Notes under the pieces: generated by a model
What the model saw: only the letters and a program-made list of their open reading frames with translations
The model's database searches: none
Told to the model about the DNA's origin: nothing
In this document: positions 1 through 6,586 of the stretch, piece by piece
How the letters are laid out: each line of letters starts with the position of its first letter
Position numbering within the stretch: position 1 is the first letter of the stretch
DNA from: an uncultured beta proteobacterium
Lineage (GTDB): Bacteria > Pseudomonadota > Gammaproteobacteria > Burkholderiales > Burkholderiaceae_C
DNA: 40,500 bases
NCBI GenBank assembly: GCA_903828235.1
Contig: CAIKLM010000072.1
Location: 1-40,500, forward strand
Reading direction: 5' to 3'
Program-made: the position numbers and the translations under genes

Positions 1-44
1 CGCCGCGCGCGTCGCCGGGCCGCGCGTGCCGGCGCGCCCGCGGC

Positions 45-1415
45 TCAGCGGCCGGCCAGCGCGGCCAGCAGCTTCGCGTGCACGCCGCCGAAGCCGCCGT
101 TGCTCATGCACAGCACGTGGTCGCCGGCCCGGGCGTGGCGGGTGACGAGGGCCGCGAGCGCGTCCACGTCGTCGGCCACCAGCGCCCGCCCGCCCATGGG
201 CTGCAAGGCCTCGCGCGCGCTCCAGCCGTAGTCGCCCTGCAGGCAGAACGCGAGGTCGGCCTCCTCCAGCGACCAGGGCAGCTGCGCCTTCATCGTGCCC
301 AGCTTCATGGTGTTGCTGCGCGGCTCGAACACCGCCAGGATGCGCGAGCCCGGGCCCACCTTGCGGCGCAGGCCGTCGATCGTGGTGCGCATCGCCGTGG
401 GGTGGTGCGCGAAGTCGTCGTAGACCTTCACGCCGCCGGCCTCGCCGCGCAATTCCAGACGGCGGCGCACGTTGCGGAACGTGGCCAGCGCGCGGCAGGC
501 CTCGGCCGGCGCCACGCCCACGTGCTCGGCCGCGCCGATGGCGGCCAGCGCGTTGAGCTGGTTGTGCTCGCCGAGGAGATCCCAGTCCACGTGGCCGAGC
601 TTGAGGCTGCCGCGCAGCACGTCGAAGCTGCCGGGCTCGCCGCGCGCGCACAGGCCGCCGGGCTCCTCGCGCCGGGTGCCAAAGCGCTGCACGCCGCTCC
701 AGCAGCCGCGGGCCAGCACGCGGGCCAGGGCCTCGTCGCGCGCGTTGACGACGACGCGGCCGCTGGACGGCATGGTGCGCACCAGGTGGTGGAACTGCGT
801 CTCGATGGCGGCCAGGTCGGGGAAGATGTCGGCGTGGTCGTGCTCGAGGTTGTTCAGCACCGCGGTGCGCGGCCGGTAGTGCACGAACTTGCTGCGCTTG
901 TCGAACAGGGCCGTGTCGTACTCGTCGGCCTCGATGACGAACGGCGCGCCGGCATCGCCCAGCCGCGCGCTGACGCCGAAGTTCAGCGGCACGCCGCCCA
1001 CCAGGAAGCCGGGCTTGCGGGCCTCGGGCAGGGCCTGCTCGAGGATCCACGCCAGCATCGCCGTGGTGGTGGTCTTGCCGTGCGTGCCGGCCACGGCCAG
1101 CACGTGCCGGCCGTGCAGCACGTGCTCGGCCAGCCACTGCGGGCCGCTGGTGTAGCGCGCGCCGGCGTCCAGCAGTGCCTCCGTCAGTGGCATGCCGCGC
1201 TTGACGACGTTGCCGACGACGAAGACGTCCGGCTGCAGCGCCATCTGCTCGGCGCCGTAGCCCTCGACCAGGTCGATGCCCAGCGCGCGCAGCTGCTCGC
1301 TCATCGGCGGGTACACGGCGGCGTCGCAGCCCGTCACGCGGTGGCCGGCCTCGCGCGCCAGCGCCGCCAGGCCGCCCATGAAGGTGCCGCAGATGCCCAG
1401 GACGTGGATGTGCAT
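45..1415 (-). CDS. mpl: UDP-N-acetylmuramate:L-alanyl-gamma-D-glutamyl-meso-diaminopimelate ligase
   Basis: Cytoplasmic ATP-dependent Mur-family ligase that rejoins the tripeptide recovered from turned-over peptidoglycan to UDP-MurNAc, a recycling shortcut. The 456-residue protein opens with HIHVLGICGTFMGG, the characteristic Mpl N-terminus that begins the nucleotide-substrate domain. The ATP loop GTHGKTT lies at about residues 110-116, followed by the central Mur domain (EADEYDTALFD, NNLEHDHADIF) and the C-terminal ligase domain (YDDFAHHPTA, EPRSNTMK). Length is normal for the family. An ATG three codons upstream (1424) is also open. I prefer 1415 because E. coli Mpl starts at the equivalent residue and a -10 box ends 7 bases before it. 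It is divergent from the small membrane-protein gene that follows. Function is secure; only the start is open. Confidence 0.95.
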   Translation of the reverse strand: MHIHVLGICGTFMGGLAALAREAGHRVTGCDAAVYPPMSEQLRALGIDLVEGYGAEQMALQPDVFVVGNVVKRGMPLTEALLDAGARYTSGPQWLAEHVLHGRHVLAVAGTHGKTTTTAMLAWILEQALPEARKPGFLVGGVPLNFGVSARLGDAGAPFVIEADEYDTALFDKRSKFVHYRPRTAVLNNLEHDHADIFPDLAAIETQFHHLVRTMPSSGRVVVNARDEALARVLARGCWSGVQRFGTRREEPGGLCARGEPGSFDVLRGSLKLGHVDWDLLGEHNQLNALAAIGAAEHVGVAPAEACRALATFRNVRRRLELRGEAGGVKVYDDFAHHPTAMRTTIDGLRRKVGPGSRILAVFEPRSNTMKLGTMKAQLPWSLEEADLAFCLQGDYGWSAREALQPMGGRALVADDVDALAALVTRHARAGDHVLCMSNGGFGGVHAKLLAALAGR

Positions 1416-1422
1416 GCGGGGC

Positions 1423-1428
1423 ATTCTA
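1423..1428 (-). promoter_or_regulatory. Putative -10 box for a leaderless mpl mRNA
   Basis: On the minus strand this reads TAGAAT and ends 7 bases before the preferred mpl ATG at 1415, so transcription would start at or next to the start codon. No convincing -35 box is visible at normal spacing, and no Shine-Dalgarno sequence precedes the ATG. Inferred from sequence only. Confidence 0.45.
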
Positions 1429-1453
1429 GGAGCGGGGTGCGCGGCCGCTCTGC

Positions 1454-1459
1454 TAGCGT
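1454..1459 (+). promoter_or_regulatory. Putative -10 box for leaderless small membrane-protein mRNA
   Basis: TAGCGT matches the TAnnnT core of a sigma-70 -10 box and ends 6 bases before the ATG at 1466. No ribosome binding site lies between them. With the mpl -10 box on the other strand it forms a divergent promoter pair within about 50 bases. Weak individually; supported by the same layout elsewhere in the window. Confidence 0.35.
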
Positions 1460-1465
1460 GCGGTG

Positions 1466-1903
1466 ATGTTCGACCGACTCGTGGGCCTGCCGTGGATCGC
1501 CGAGCACCCCGTCGCCTACCCGGCGCTGCAGGTGGTGCACGTCGTCGGCATCGCCCTGCTGCTGGGCAGCCTGGTGCTGCTGGAGCTGCGCGTCTGGGGC
1601 CTGGGGCGCGAGCTGCCGGTGGCGGCGCTGGCGCGGCTGGCGTTGCCGCTGTCGCTGCTGGGCTTCGGCCTGGCGGCGGGCAGCGGGCTGGCGATGTTCG
1701 CGGCGCACCCGGGCGAGCTGCTGGCCAACCGGCCTTTCGTCATCAAGCTCGGGCTGCTGATGCTCGCCGGCACCAACGCGGCGCTGTTCCACGCCCGCGG
1801 CGGGCTGCAGCGCGGCGATGCCGTGGCGCGGGCGCAGACCGCGCTGTCGCTGGGTCTTTGGCTCGGAGCCATCATCTGCGGCCGTTGGATCGCGTACGTC
1901 TGA
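1466..1903 (+). CDS. Small integral membrane protein, DUF6644-like
   Basis: A 145-residue, strongly hydrophobic protein with about four membrane segments: roughly residues 20-45 (HVVGIALLLGSLVLLELRV), 55-78, 90-110 and 122-142. The N-terminal pattern of a His in front of a glycine-rich helix, followed by an LELR-type turn, resembles the uncharacterised DUF6644 family. The gene ends 11 bases before the exported DUF6152-type protein, so the two are probably co-transcribed. Such pairs are known, but I know of no assigned function. A GTG one codon upstream (1463) could also serve as start; ATG was chosen because of the -10 box spacing. Membrane location is well supported; the family assignment is from resemblance only. 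Confidence 0.75.
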   Translation: MFDRLVGLPWIAEHPVAYPALQVVHVVGIALLLGSLVLLELRVWGLGRELPVAALARLALPLSLLGFGLAAGSGLAMFAAHPGELLANRPFVIKLGLLMLAGTNAALFHARGGLQRGDAVARAQTALSLGLWLGAIICGRWIAYV

Positions 1904-1914
1904 AGGAGAGCGCC

Positions 1915-2382
1915 ATGCACCGCCGAACCCTGCTCGTTGCCGCCCCTGCGCTGCTGGCGCTGCCTGCCCGGGCCCACCATGGCTGGAGCAGTTTCGACCA
2001 GGCGCGGCCCCTCTACCTGGAGGGCACGGCGCGCGACGTGCGCTGGCGCAACCCCCATGCCGAGCTCAAGCTGGAACTGCCGGCCGAGCCGAAGCTGCCC
2101 ACCGACCTGGTCGCGCGCAGCCTGCCGCCGCAGAGCGCGCCGGTCGACGGCCCGGCGCTGCTGAAGGCGGCGCAGCTGCCCACGCGCAAGGACCGCGTCT
2201 GGGAGGTCGAGCTCGCGCCGCTGTCGCGCATGGGCGCCTGGCAGGTGCCCGAGATCAAGGCCGGCGACCGCGTGGCCGTGCTGGGCTTCACCTTCGCCGC
2301 CGAGAAGGGCGACGCGATCTTGCGCGCCGAGTACGTGTTCGTGGGCGGCCGGGCCTACGGGCTGCGCTCGTCGCCGGCCTGA
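1915..2382 (+). CDS. Exported DUF6152-type protein
   Basis: 155 residues. The N-terminus MHRRTLLVAAPALLALPARA is a cleavable signal peptide, probably cut after ARA, so the mature protein would begin at or near HHGWSSFDQ and lie in the periplasm. The HHGWS start, followed by a conserved segment (GTARDVRWRNPHAELKLEL) and a beta-rich remainder ending near EYVFVGGRAYGLR, is typical of the DUF6152 family, often found beside DUF6644 membrane proteins as here. The mature N-terminal His pair could bind metal, but that is speculation. A clear ribosome binding site (AAGGAG) lies just after the upstream stop and fixes the start. No enzymatic function is known to me. Confidence 0.8.
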   Translation: MHRRTLLVAAPALLALPARAHHGWSSFDQARPLYLEGTARDVRWRNPHAELKLELPAEPKLPTDLVARSLPPQSAPVDGPALLKAAQLPTRKDRVWEVELAPLSRMGAWQVPEIKAGDRVAVLGFTFAAEKGDAILRAEYVFVGGRAYGLRSSPA

Positions 2383-2397
2383 GCGACCGGCCAGGGG

Positions 2398-3702
2398 TCA
2401 CAGCGTCGCGAAGGCCTCGCGCGCGGCCGCCAGGGTGGCCTCGATCTCGGCCGGCGTGTGCGCCGCGCTCACGAAGCCGGCCTCGTAGAGCGCCGGGGCC
2501 AGATACACGCCGCGGTCGAGCATGGCGTGGAAGAAGCGGTTGAAGCGCTCCTTGTCGGTGGCCATCACGGTGCCGTAGTGCTGCGGCAGGGTGTCGGTGA
2601 AGAAGAAGCCGAACATCCCGCCCTCGCTGTCGACGACGAAGGGCACGCCGGCGGCGTCGGCGGCGGCCTTCAGGCCGTTCACCAGCGCGCGCGTGCTGTC
2701 GCCCAGCGCCTCGAAGAAGCCGGGGCGGCCGATCTCGCGCAGCGTCGCCAGCCCGCAGGCCGTGGCCACCGGGTTGCCGCTGAGCGTGCCGGCCTGGTAG
2801 ACGGGCCCCAGCGGCGCCAGCCGGCCCATCACCGCGCGGCTGCCGCCGAAGGCCGCCAGCGGCATGCCGCCGCCGATGACCTTGCCGAAGACGAACAGGT
2901 CGGGCCTGAAGCCGGGCATCAGCTGCGCGTACACGCCCCAGGCGCCGCGCGCGCCGACGCGGAAGCCGGTCATCACCTCGTCGAACACCAGCATTGCGCC
3001 GTGCTTCGTGCACAGCTCGCGCAGGCGGGTCATGAACGGCACGCTGGCGCGCACGAAGTTCATGTTGCCGGCGATGGCCTCCAGCATCACGCAGGCGATG
3101 TCGTCGCCCCGGCGGGCGAAGGCCGCGTCGAGCTGCTCGAGGTTGTTGTACTCGAGCACCAGCGTGTGCTTGACCACGTCGTCTGGCACGCCCGCACTGG
3201 TGGGGAAGCCGAAGGTCGCCAGGCCCGAGCCGGCCTTGACCAGCAGCGCGTCGGCGTGGCCGTGGTAGCAGCCCTCGAACTTGACGATCAGGTTGCGGCC
3301 CGTGGCGCCGCGCGCCAGGCGCAGCGCGCTCATGCCGGCCTCGGTGCCGCTGGAGACCAGCCGCACCTGCTCGACGCCGCTGTCGGGGCCCAGGTGGGCG
3401 ATGATGGCCTCGGCGAGCTCGATCTCGCGCTCGGTGGGCGCGCCGAAGCTGAAGCCGTCGGCCGCGGCCTTCTGCACCGCCTCGAGCACGGCCGGGTGGC
3501 CGTGGCCCAGGATCATGGGGCCCCAGGAGCCGATGTAGTCGACGTAGCGGCGGCCCTCGGCGTCGTGGATGAAGGGCCCCTGGGCGCGCGTGATGAAGCG
3601 CGGCGTGCCGCCGACGGCGCGGAAGGCGCGCACCGGCGAGTTGACGCCGCCGGGGATGACGCGCTGCGCGCGCTCGAACAGGGCCTGGTTGGTCTGGGGC
3701 AT
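2398..3702 (-). CDS. hemL: Glutamate-1-semialdehyde 2,1-aminomutase
   Basis: PLP enzyme that converts glutamate-1-semialdehyde to 5-aminolevulinate, the second committed step of C5-pathway tetrapyrrole synthesis, in the cytoplasm. The 434-residue protein has normal family length. Visible landmarks are the N-terminal [14 protein letters not shown], the gating-region motif [15 protein letters not shown] (about 118-131), the PLP-binding aspartate motif [11 protein letters not shown] (about 240-250) and the Schiff-base lysine K274 in [10 protein letters not shown]. It lies 57 bases downstream of the ThiD-like kinase on the same strand, probably in the same transcript. Its 3' end converges on the DUF6152 gene with only 15 bases between the stop codons. 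Assignment is secure. Confidence 0.97.
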   Translation of the reverse strand: MPQTNQALFERAQRVIPGGVNSPVRAFRAVGGTPRFITRAQGPFIHDAEGRRYVDYIGSWGPMILGHGHPAVLEAVQKAAADGFSFGAPTEREIELAEAIIAHLGPDSGVEQVRLVSSGTEAGMSALRLARGATGRNLIVKFEGCYHGHADALLVKAGSGLATFGFPTSAGVPDDVVKHTLVLEYNNLEQLDAAFARRGDDIACVMLEAIAGNMNFVRASVPFMTRLRELCTKHGAMLVFDEVMTGFRVGARGAWGVYAQLMPGFRPDLFVFGKVIGGGMPLAAFGGSRAVMGRLAPLGPVYQAGTLSGNPVATACGLATLREIGRPGFFEALGDSTRALVNGLKAAADAAGVPFVVDSEGGMFGFFFTDTLPQHYGTVMATDKERFNRFFHAMLDRGVYLAPALYEAGFVSAAHTPAEIEATLAAAREAFATL

Positions 3703-3759
3703 GGGCTGCGGCAGGAACTGCGGGTTCGGGGAAGGGGTGGCCCGGGCGATGGCCCGGGG

Positions 3760-4734
3760 TCAGTGCACGCGGCGCGGCGGCGATTTGGGCGGCGGGGCCT
3801 CGGGCTCGGGTTCGTCCTCGGCCCCAGGGCCGACGCTGCCGTCGCCGTCGTCCCCTTCCGGCGGCGGCAGGGCCCAGAAGAAGCGGTCGGGCACGACGTG
3901 GCCCATGCCCGGGCGGAAGCCGGCGTCCAGCGACTGGTCGAGGAAGTTCAGCGCCTCCGAGACGGCCGGCTGCAGTTCCACGCCCGTGGCCAGCAGGGCG
4001 GCCAGCGCGGCGCTGAGGGTGTCGCCGGCGCCCACGAAGCTGGTCTCGAAGCGCTCGAACTTCTCGCCGGCCAGCGCGCCCTGCGGCGAGGCCAGCACGT
4101 TGTCGATGTACTGCTCGGGCCCCTTGGAGGCCAGCGCCACGCCGGTGACGAGCACGTAGCGCGTGCCGTGCTCGGCGGCGGCGACCGCCAGCTCGCGCGC
4201 CGAAGGCGGGCGCTCGCTGTCCCACTCGGGCAGCAGGAAGTCCTGCAGCGTCTTGTGGTTGCCCACCAGCACCTCGGTGGCCGGCAGGATGAGCTCACGG
4301 AAGGCGTCGAGGTAGGGCTGGAGCTGGTCCTCGTCCATCCAGCCCAGGTTGGGCAGGTGGGTGACGAGCGGGATCTCGGTGTAGTCCGACAGCACCTCGG
4401 CCACGGCGCTGACGTTGTCGGCGCTGCCCAGGAAGCCCACCTTCCAGGCCGCGATGGTGACGTCCTCGAGGATGGTGCGCGCCTGCTCGACCACGACATC
4501 GGCGTCGATGTCGTGCTGATCGAAGATGTCGGCGGTGTCGCGCATCACGATGCTGGTCACGATGGGCAGCGCGTGCGCGCCCATCGCCGCGGCCGTGGCG
4601 ACGTCGCTGGCCAGGCCGCTGGCGCCGCTGGGCTCGCTGGCGTTGAAGCACATCACGGCGGCCGGCGCCGGCGGCTCCAGGCCGGCGGATTCGGGGTCTT
4701 CGGCCGCGGCGGCGGCTGGGGATTCGGGGTTCAT
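3760..4734 (-). CDS. Divergent ThiD-like (hydroxymethylpyrimidine/phosphomethylpyrimidine kinase family) kinase
   Basis: A 324-residue ribokinase-fold protein. The N-terminal SEPSGASG corresponds to the ThiD substrate motif GSDPSGGAG, KVGFLGSADN to the KIGMLGS segment, and GAGDTLSAALAALL (about residues 225-238) carries the family's catalytic aspartate. ThiD signatures elsewhere are missing: the DPVM stretch is replaced by THLPNLGWMD, and the NxxE metal-site motif by GNHKT. An acidic, proline-rich tail of about 40 residues follows the fold. Automatic annotation would call it ThiD; I think the substrate is uncertain. Start: the frame stays open to 4857, but 4734 was chosen because it begins just before the low-complexity leader and the conserved fold. 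It sits between hemL and a divergent rubredoxin gene. No other thiamine gene is nearby and its leader has no THI-box motif. Confidence 0.8.
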   Translation of the reverse strand: MNPESPAAAAAEDPESAGLEPPAPAAVMCFNASEPSGASGLASDVATAAAMGAHALPIVTSIVMRDTADIFDQHDIDADVVVEQARTILEDVTIAAWKVGFLGSADNVSAVAEVLSDYTEIPLVTHLPNLGWMDEDQLQPYLDAFRELILPATEVLVGNHKTLQDFLLPEWDSERPPSARELAVAAAEHGTRYVLVTGVALASKGPEQYIDNVLASPQGALAGEKFERFETSFVGAGDTLSAALAALLATGVELQPAVSEALNFLDQSLDAGFRPGMGHVVPDRFFWALPPPEGDDGDGSVGPGAEDEPEPEAPPPKSPPRRVH

Positions 4735-4887
4735 GGGGTGGGGCGTGGAGGACAGGGGAGCCGCCGCCCCGGCTGGGGGCCGAGGGCGACGCGGGGCTCG
4801 GGACGGGCCGGACCAAAACCTCCAGCAGATTCTGAGGAACGTCGTGCAGGCCCTCACGAATCCACGCTTTTCGCCGGATTCGCGTGG

Positions 4888-4909
4888 CTACAATACCTGT
4901 CCATTGTAG
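4888..4909. promoter_or_regulatory. Inverted repeat holding divergent -10 boxes
   Basis: CTACAAT and ATTGTAG form a perfect 7-bp inverted repeat around an 8-base spacer. Each arm is a good -10 hexamer (TACAAT), one for the rubredoxin/pil side on plus (4889-4894) and one for the kinase/hemL side on minus (4908-4903). A second, imperfect inverted repeat (CACGAATCC at about 4855-4863 and GGATTCGCGTG at 4876-4886) lies just left of it and overlaps where the plus-strand -35 should be. The -10 calls are reasonable; the regulatory reading is inference. Confidence 0.5.
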
Positions 4910-4927
4910 TGAGGTGACCAAGCCATC

Positions 4928-5101
4928 GTGAGCGAAGCGCGTACCTGGATGTGCCTGATCTGCGGCTGGATCTACAACGAGGCCGACGGCGATCCGGAAC
5001 ACGGCATTCCGCCCGGCACCGCCTGGGCCGACGTGTCCATGAACTGGACCTGTCCGGAATGCGGTGCCCGCAAGGAAGACTTCGAGATGGTTCAGATCTG
5101 A
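4928..5101 (+). CDS. Rubredoxin
   Basis: A 57-residue rubredoxin, a cytoplasmic one-electron carrier with a single iron held by four cysteines. The cysteines are C9 and C12 (MCLICGWIYNE) and C42 and C45 (TCPECGARK). The aromatic core (W7, Y16, W33, W40, F52) and the segment DPEHGIPPGTAW are typical of the aerobic type I class. The start is GTG with GAGGTG about 11 bases upstream; a -10 box at 4889-4894 gives a leader of about 27 bases. It stands first in the run leading to pilG, 54 bases ahead of it, an arrangement I recall from other betaproteobacteria. The electron partner cannot be told from here. A link to twitching signalling is unproven. Confidence 0.95.
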   Translation: MSEARTWMCLICGWIYNEADGDPEHGIPPGTAWADVSMNWTCPECGARKEDFEMVQI

Positions 5102-5155
5102 TTCACCGCGCGCCCGCCTGTGCGGCGCGCAACGGCCCCACGAGGAGGACGGCGC

Positions 5156-5578
5156 TTGGACATGCAAGGGCCCGACGCGGGCGCAGCAGCGACGGTGGCA
5201 CCTGCCGGTGCACGGGTGCTGGTCATCGACGACAGCAACACGATCCGGCGCAGCGCCGAGATCTTCCTGCGCCAGGGCGGCCACGAGGTCGTGCTGGCCG
5301 AAGACGGCTTCGACGCGCTGGCCAAGGTCAACGACCACGCGCCGGACCTCATCTTCTGCGACATCCTCATGCCGCGGCTCGATGGCTACCAGACCTGCGC
5401 CATCATCAAGCGCAACGAGCGCTTCGCCCACGTGCCGGTGATCATGCTGTCGAGCAAGGATGGCCTGTTCGACAAGGCGAGGGGCCGCATGGTCGGTTCA
5501 CAGGACTACCTCACCAAGCCCTTCACGAAGGAACAGCTGCTGAAGGCGGTGGAGTCGCACCGCCCCGCCGCGGCCTGA
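5156..5578 (+). CDS. pilG: Twitching motility response regulator PilG
   Basis: Stand-alone CheY-like receiver of the Pil-Chp chemosensory system, which in Pseudomonas passes phosphate from ChpA to control pilus extension. About 140 residues: a short disordered N-terminus, then a receiver with the acidic pair in VIDDSNTIRRS, phospho-acceptor D69 in FCDILMPRLDGYQ, and the late lysine in YLTKPFTKEQL. The long GLFDKARGRMVGSQDY loop is typical of PilG. Start choice: an excellent GAGGAGGA lies 6 bases before TTG 5156, whereas the in-frame ATG at 5162 is 12 bases away; either is possible and changes only two residues. pilH follows after 26 bases. Confidence 0.93.
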   Translation: MDMQGPDAGAAATVAPAGARVLVIDDSNTIRRSAEIFLRQGGHEVVLAEDGFDALAKVNDHAPDLIFCDILMPRLDGYQTCAIIKRNERFAHVPVIMLSSKDGLFDKARGRMVGSQDYLTKPFTKEQLLKAVESHRPAAA

Positions 5579-5604
5579 ACCCGCAACGCCGGAACCCCAC
5601 CGCG

Positions 5605-5970
5605 ATGGCCATCCAGAAGATCCTCATCGTCGACGACTCCAAGACGGAGCTGTTCCACCTCTCCGACATCCTGGGCAAGCGCGGCTACAGCGTGCGCACC
5701 GCCGAGAACGGCGAGGAGGCCATGCGCCGACTCGAGGAAGACAAGCCGCAGCTCATCCTGATGGACGTCGTGATGCCCGGCCAGAACGGCTTCCAGCTCA
5801 CGCGCAGCATCACGCGCGACCCGCGCTTCTCCGACGTGCCGGTCATCATGTGCACCAGCAAGAACCAGGAGACCGACAAGGTGTGGGGCATGCGGCAGGG
5901 TGCGCGCGACTACATCGTCAAGCCGGTCAACCCCGACGAGCTGATCGCCAAGATCAAGGCTTTCGACTAG
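5605..5970 (+). CDS. pilH: Twitching motility response regulator PilH
   Basis: Second single-domain receiver of the Pil-Chp system, 121 residues. In Pseudomonas PilH acts opposite to PilG, favouring retraction or acting as a phosphate sink. The acidic pair is D10-D11 (LIVDDSKTE), the acceptor D54 (ILMDVVMPGQNGFQ), the switch threonine T84 (MCTSKNQETDK) and the lysine K106 (IVKPVNPDEL). The tail LIAKIKAFD ends the receiver directly, so there is no output domain. It lies between pilG and the CheW-like pilI, seven bases before the latter. The identity rests on sequence and gene order and is firm. Confidence 0.95.
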   Translation: MAIQKILIVDDSKTELFHLSDILGKRGYSVRTAENGEEAMRRLEEDKPQLILMDVVMPGQNGFQLTRSITRDPRFSDVPVIMCTSKNQETDKVWGMRQGARDYIVKPVNPDELIAKIKAFD

Positions 5971-5977
5971 AGCGCCG

Positions 5978-6514
5978 ATGGCCAACCGCGAAGCCCTGCG
6001 TGAACTTCAGAGCCGGCTCGCCGAGCGGCTGCAGGCCGCCCGCACCGAGACGCGGGCCGTCTCCTGGCTGGCGGTGGAGTGCGCCGGCGCCGGGCTGCTG
6101 GTGCCGTTGGCCACCGCCGGCGAGATCTTCCCGGCCGGCGCCCTGATGCCGGTGCCGCACACCCGGCCCTGGTTCCTGGGCGTGGCCAACCTGCGCGGCG
6201 GGCTGCATGGCGTGGTCGACCTGGCCGCCTTCCTGGGCCTGCGGCCGCCGCTGGCGCGCGACGCAGTGCGCGAGCAGGCCCGGTTGCTGGCCTTCAACCC
6301 CCGCCTGGGCTCGCATTGCGCGGTGCTGGTCGACCGCCTCGCCGGCCTGCGCAGCCGCCAGCAGCTGCAGCCCGACACCGATCCCGCCGAAGCTGCCCCG
6401 CGGCCCGAGTTCGCCGCCGGCGGCCGCTGGCGCGACGCCGACGGCCGCGTGTGGCAGGAGATTGACCTCGCGGCGCTGGCGCGCCACGAGCAGTTTCTGG
6501 CCATCGCGGCATGA
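5978..6514 (+). CDS. pilI: CheW-like adaptor PilI
   Basis: A 178-residue CheW-domain scaffold that couples the receptor PilJ to the kinase ChpA at the cell pole. The fold is recognisable from about residue 25: a beta strand (AVSWLAVECAGAGLLVPL), the VPHTRPWFLGVANLRGGLHGVVDL core, then LAFNPRLGSHCAVLVDRLAGL and a C-terminal helix with LARHEQFLAIAA. The two glycines in FLGVANLRGG are the usual CheW turn. It begins seven bases after pilH and is followed by pilJ after 72 bases; that gap holds only a ribosome binding site (AAGAGGA) and no evident promoter. Confidence 0.92.
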   Translation: MANREALRELQSRLAERLQAARTETRAVSWLAVECAGAGLLVPLATAGEIFPAGALMPVPHTRPWFLGVANLRGGLHGVVDLAAFLGLRPPLARDAVREQARLLAFNPRLGSHCAVLVDRLAGLRSRQQLQPDTDPAEAAPRPEFAAGGRWRDADGRVWQEIDLAALARHEQFLAIAA

Positions 6515-6586
6515 GGGGCCCGACGCCACGGCCGCTCGCCATGACCCGTTTCCCCGAGCCCTCACACGAGCAATGAAGAGGACGCC

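Noticed and set aside
1..44. Coding sequence before mpl
   Set aside because: Only 44 bases of GC-rich sequence; nothing can be supported.
4734..4857. Upstream start adding 41 residues to the ThiD-like kinase
   Set aside because: The extra residues are low-complexity, lack resemblance to the family, and the conserved fold begins well after the ATG at 4734.
4735..4900. TPP riboswitch in the 160-base leader of the ThiD-like gene
   Set aside because: I looked on the minus strand for the THI-box elements (CTGAGA and the ACC.TGA region) and found neither in a plausible arrangement.
2458..4917. An 819-codon plus-strand open frame across hemL and the ThiD-like gene
   Set aside because: Antisense shadow in GC-rich DNA; low-complexity translation and two clear enzymes on the other strand.
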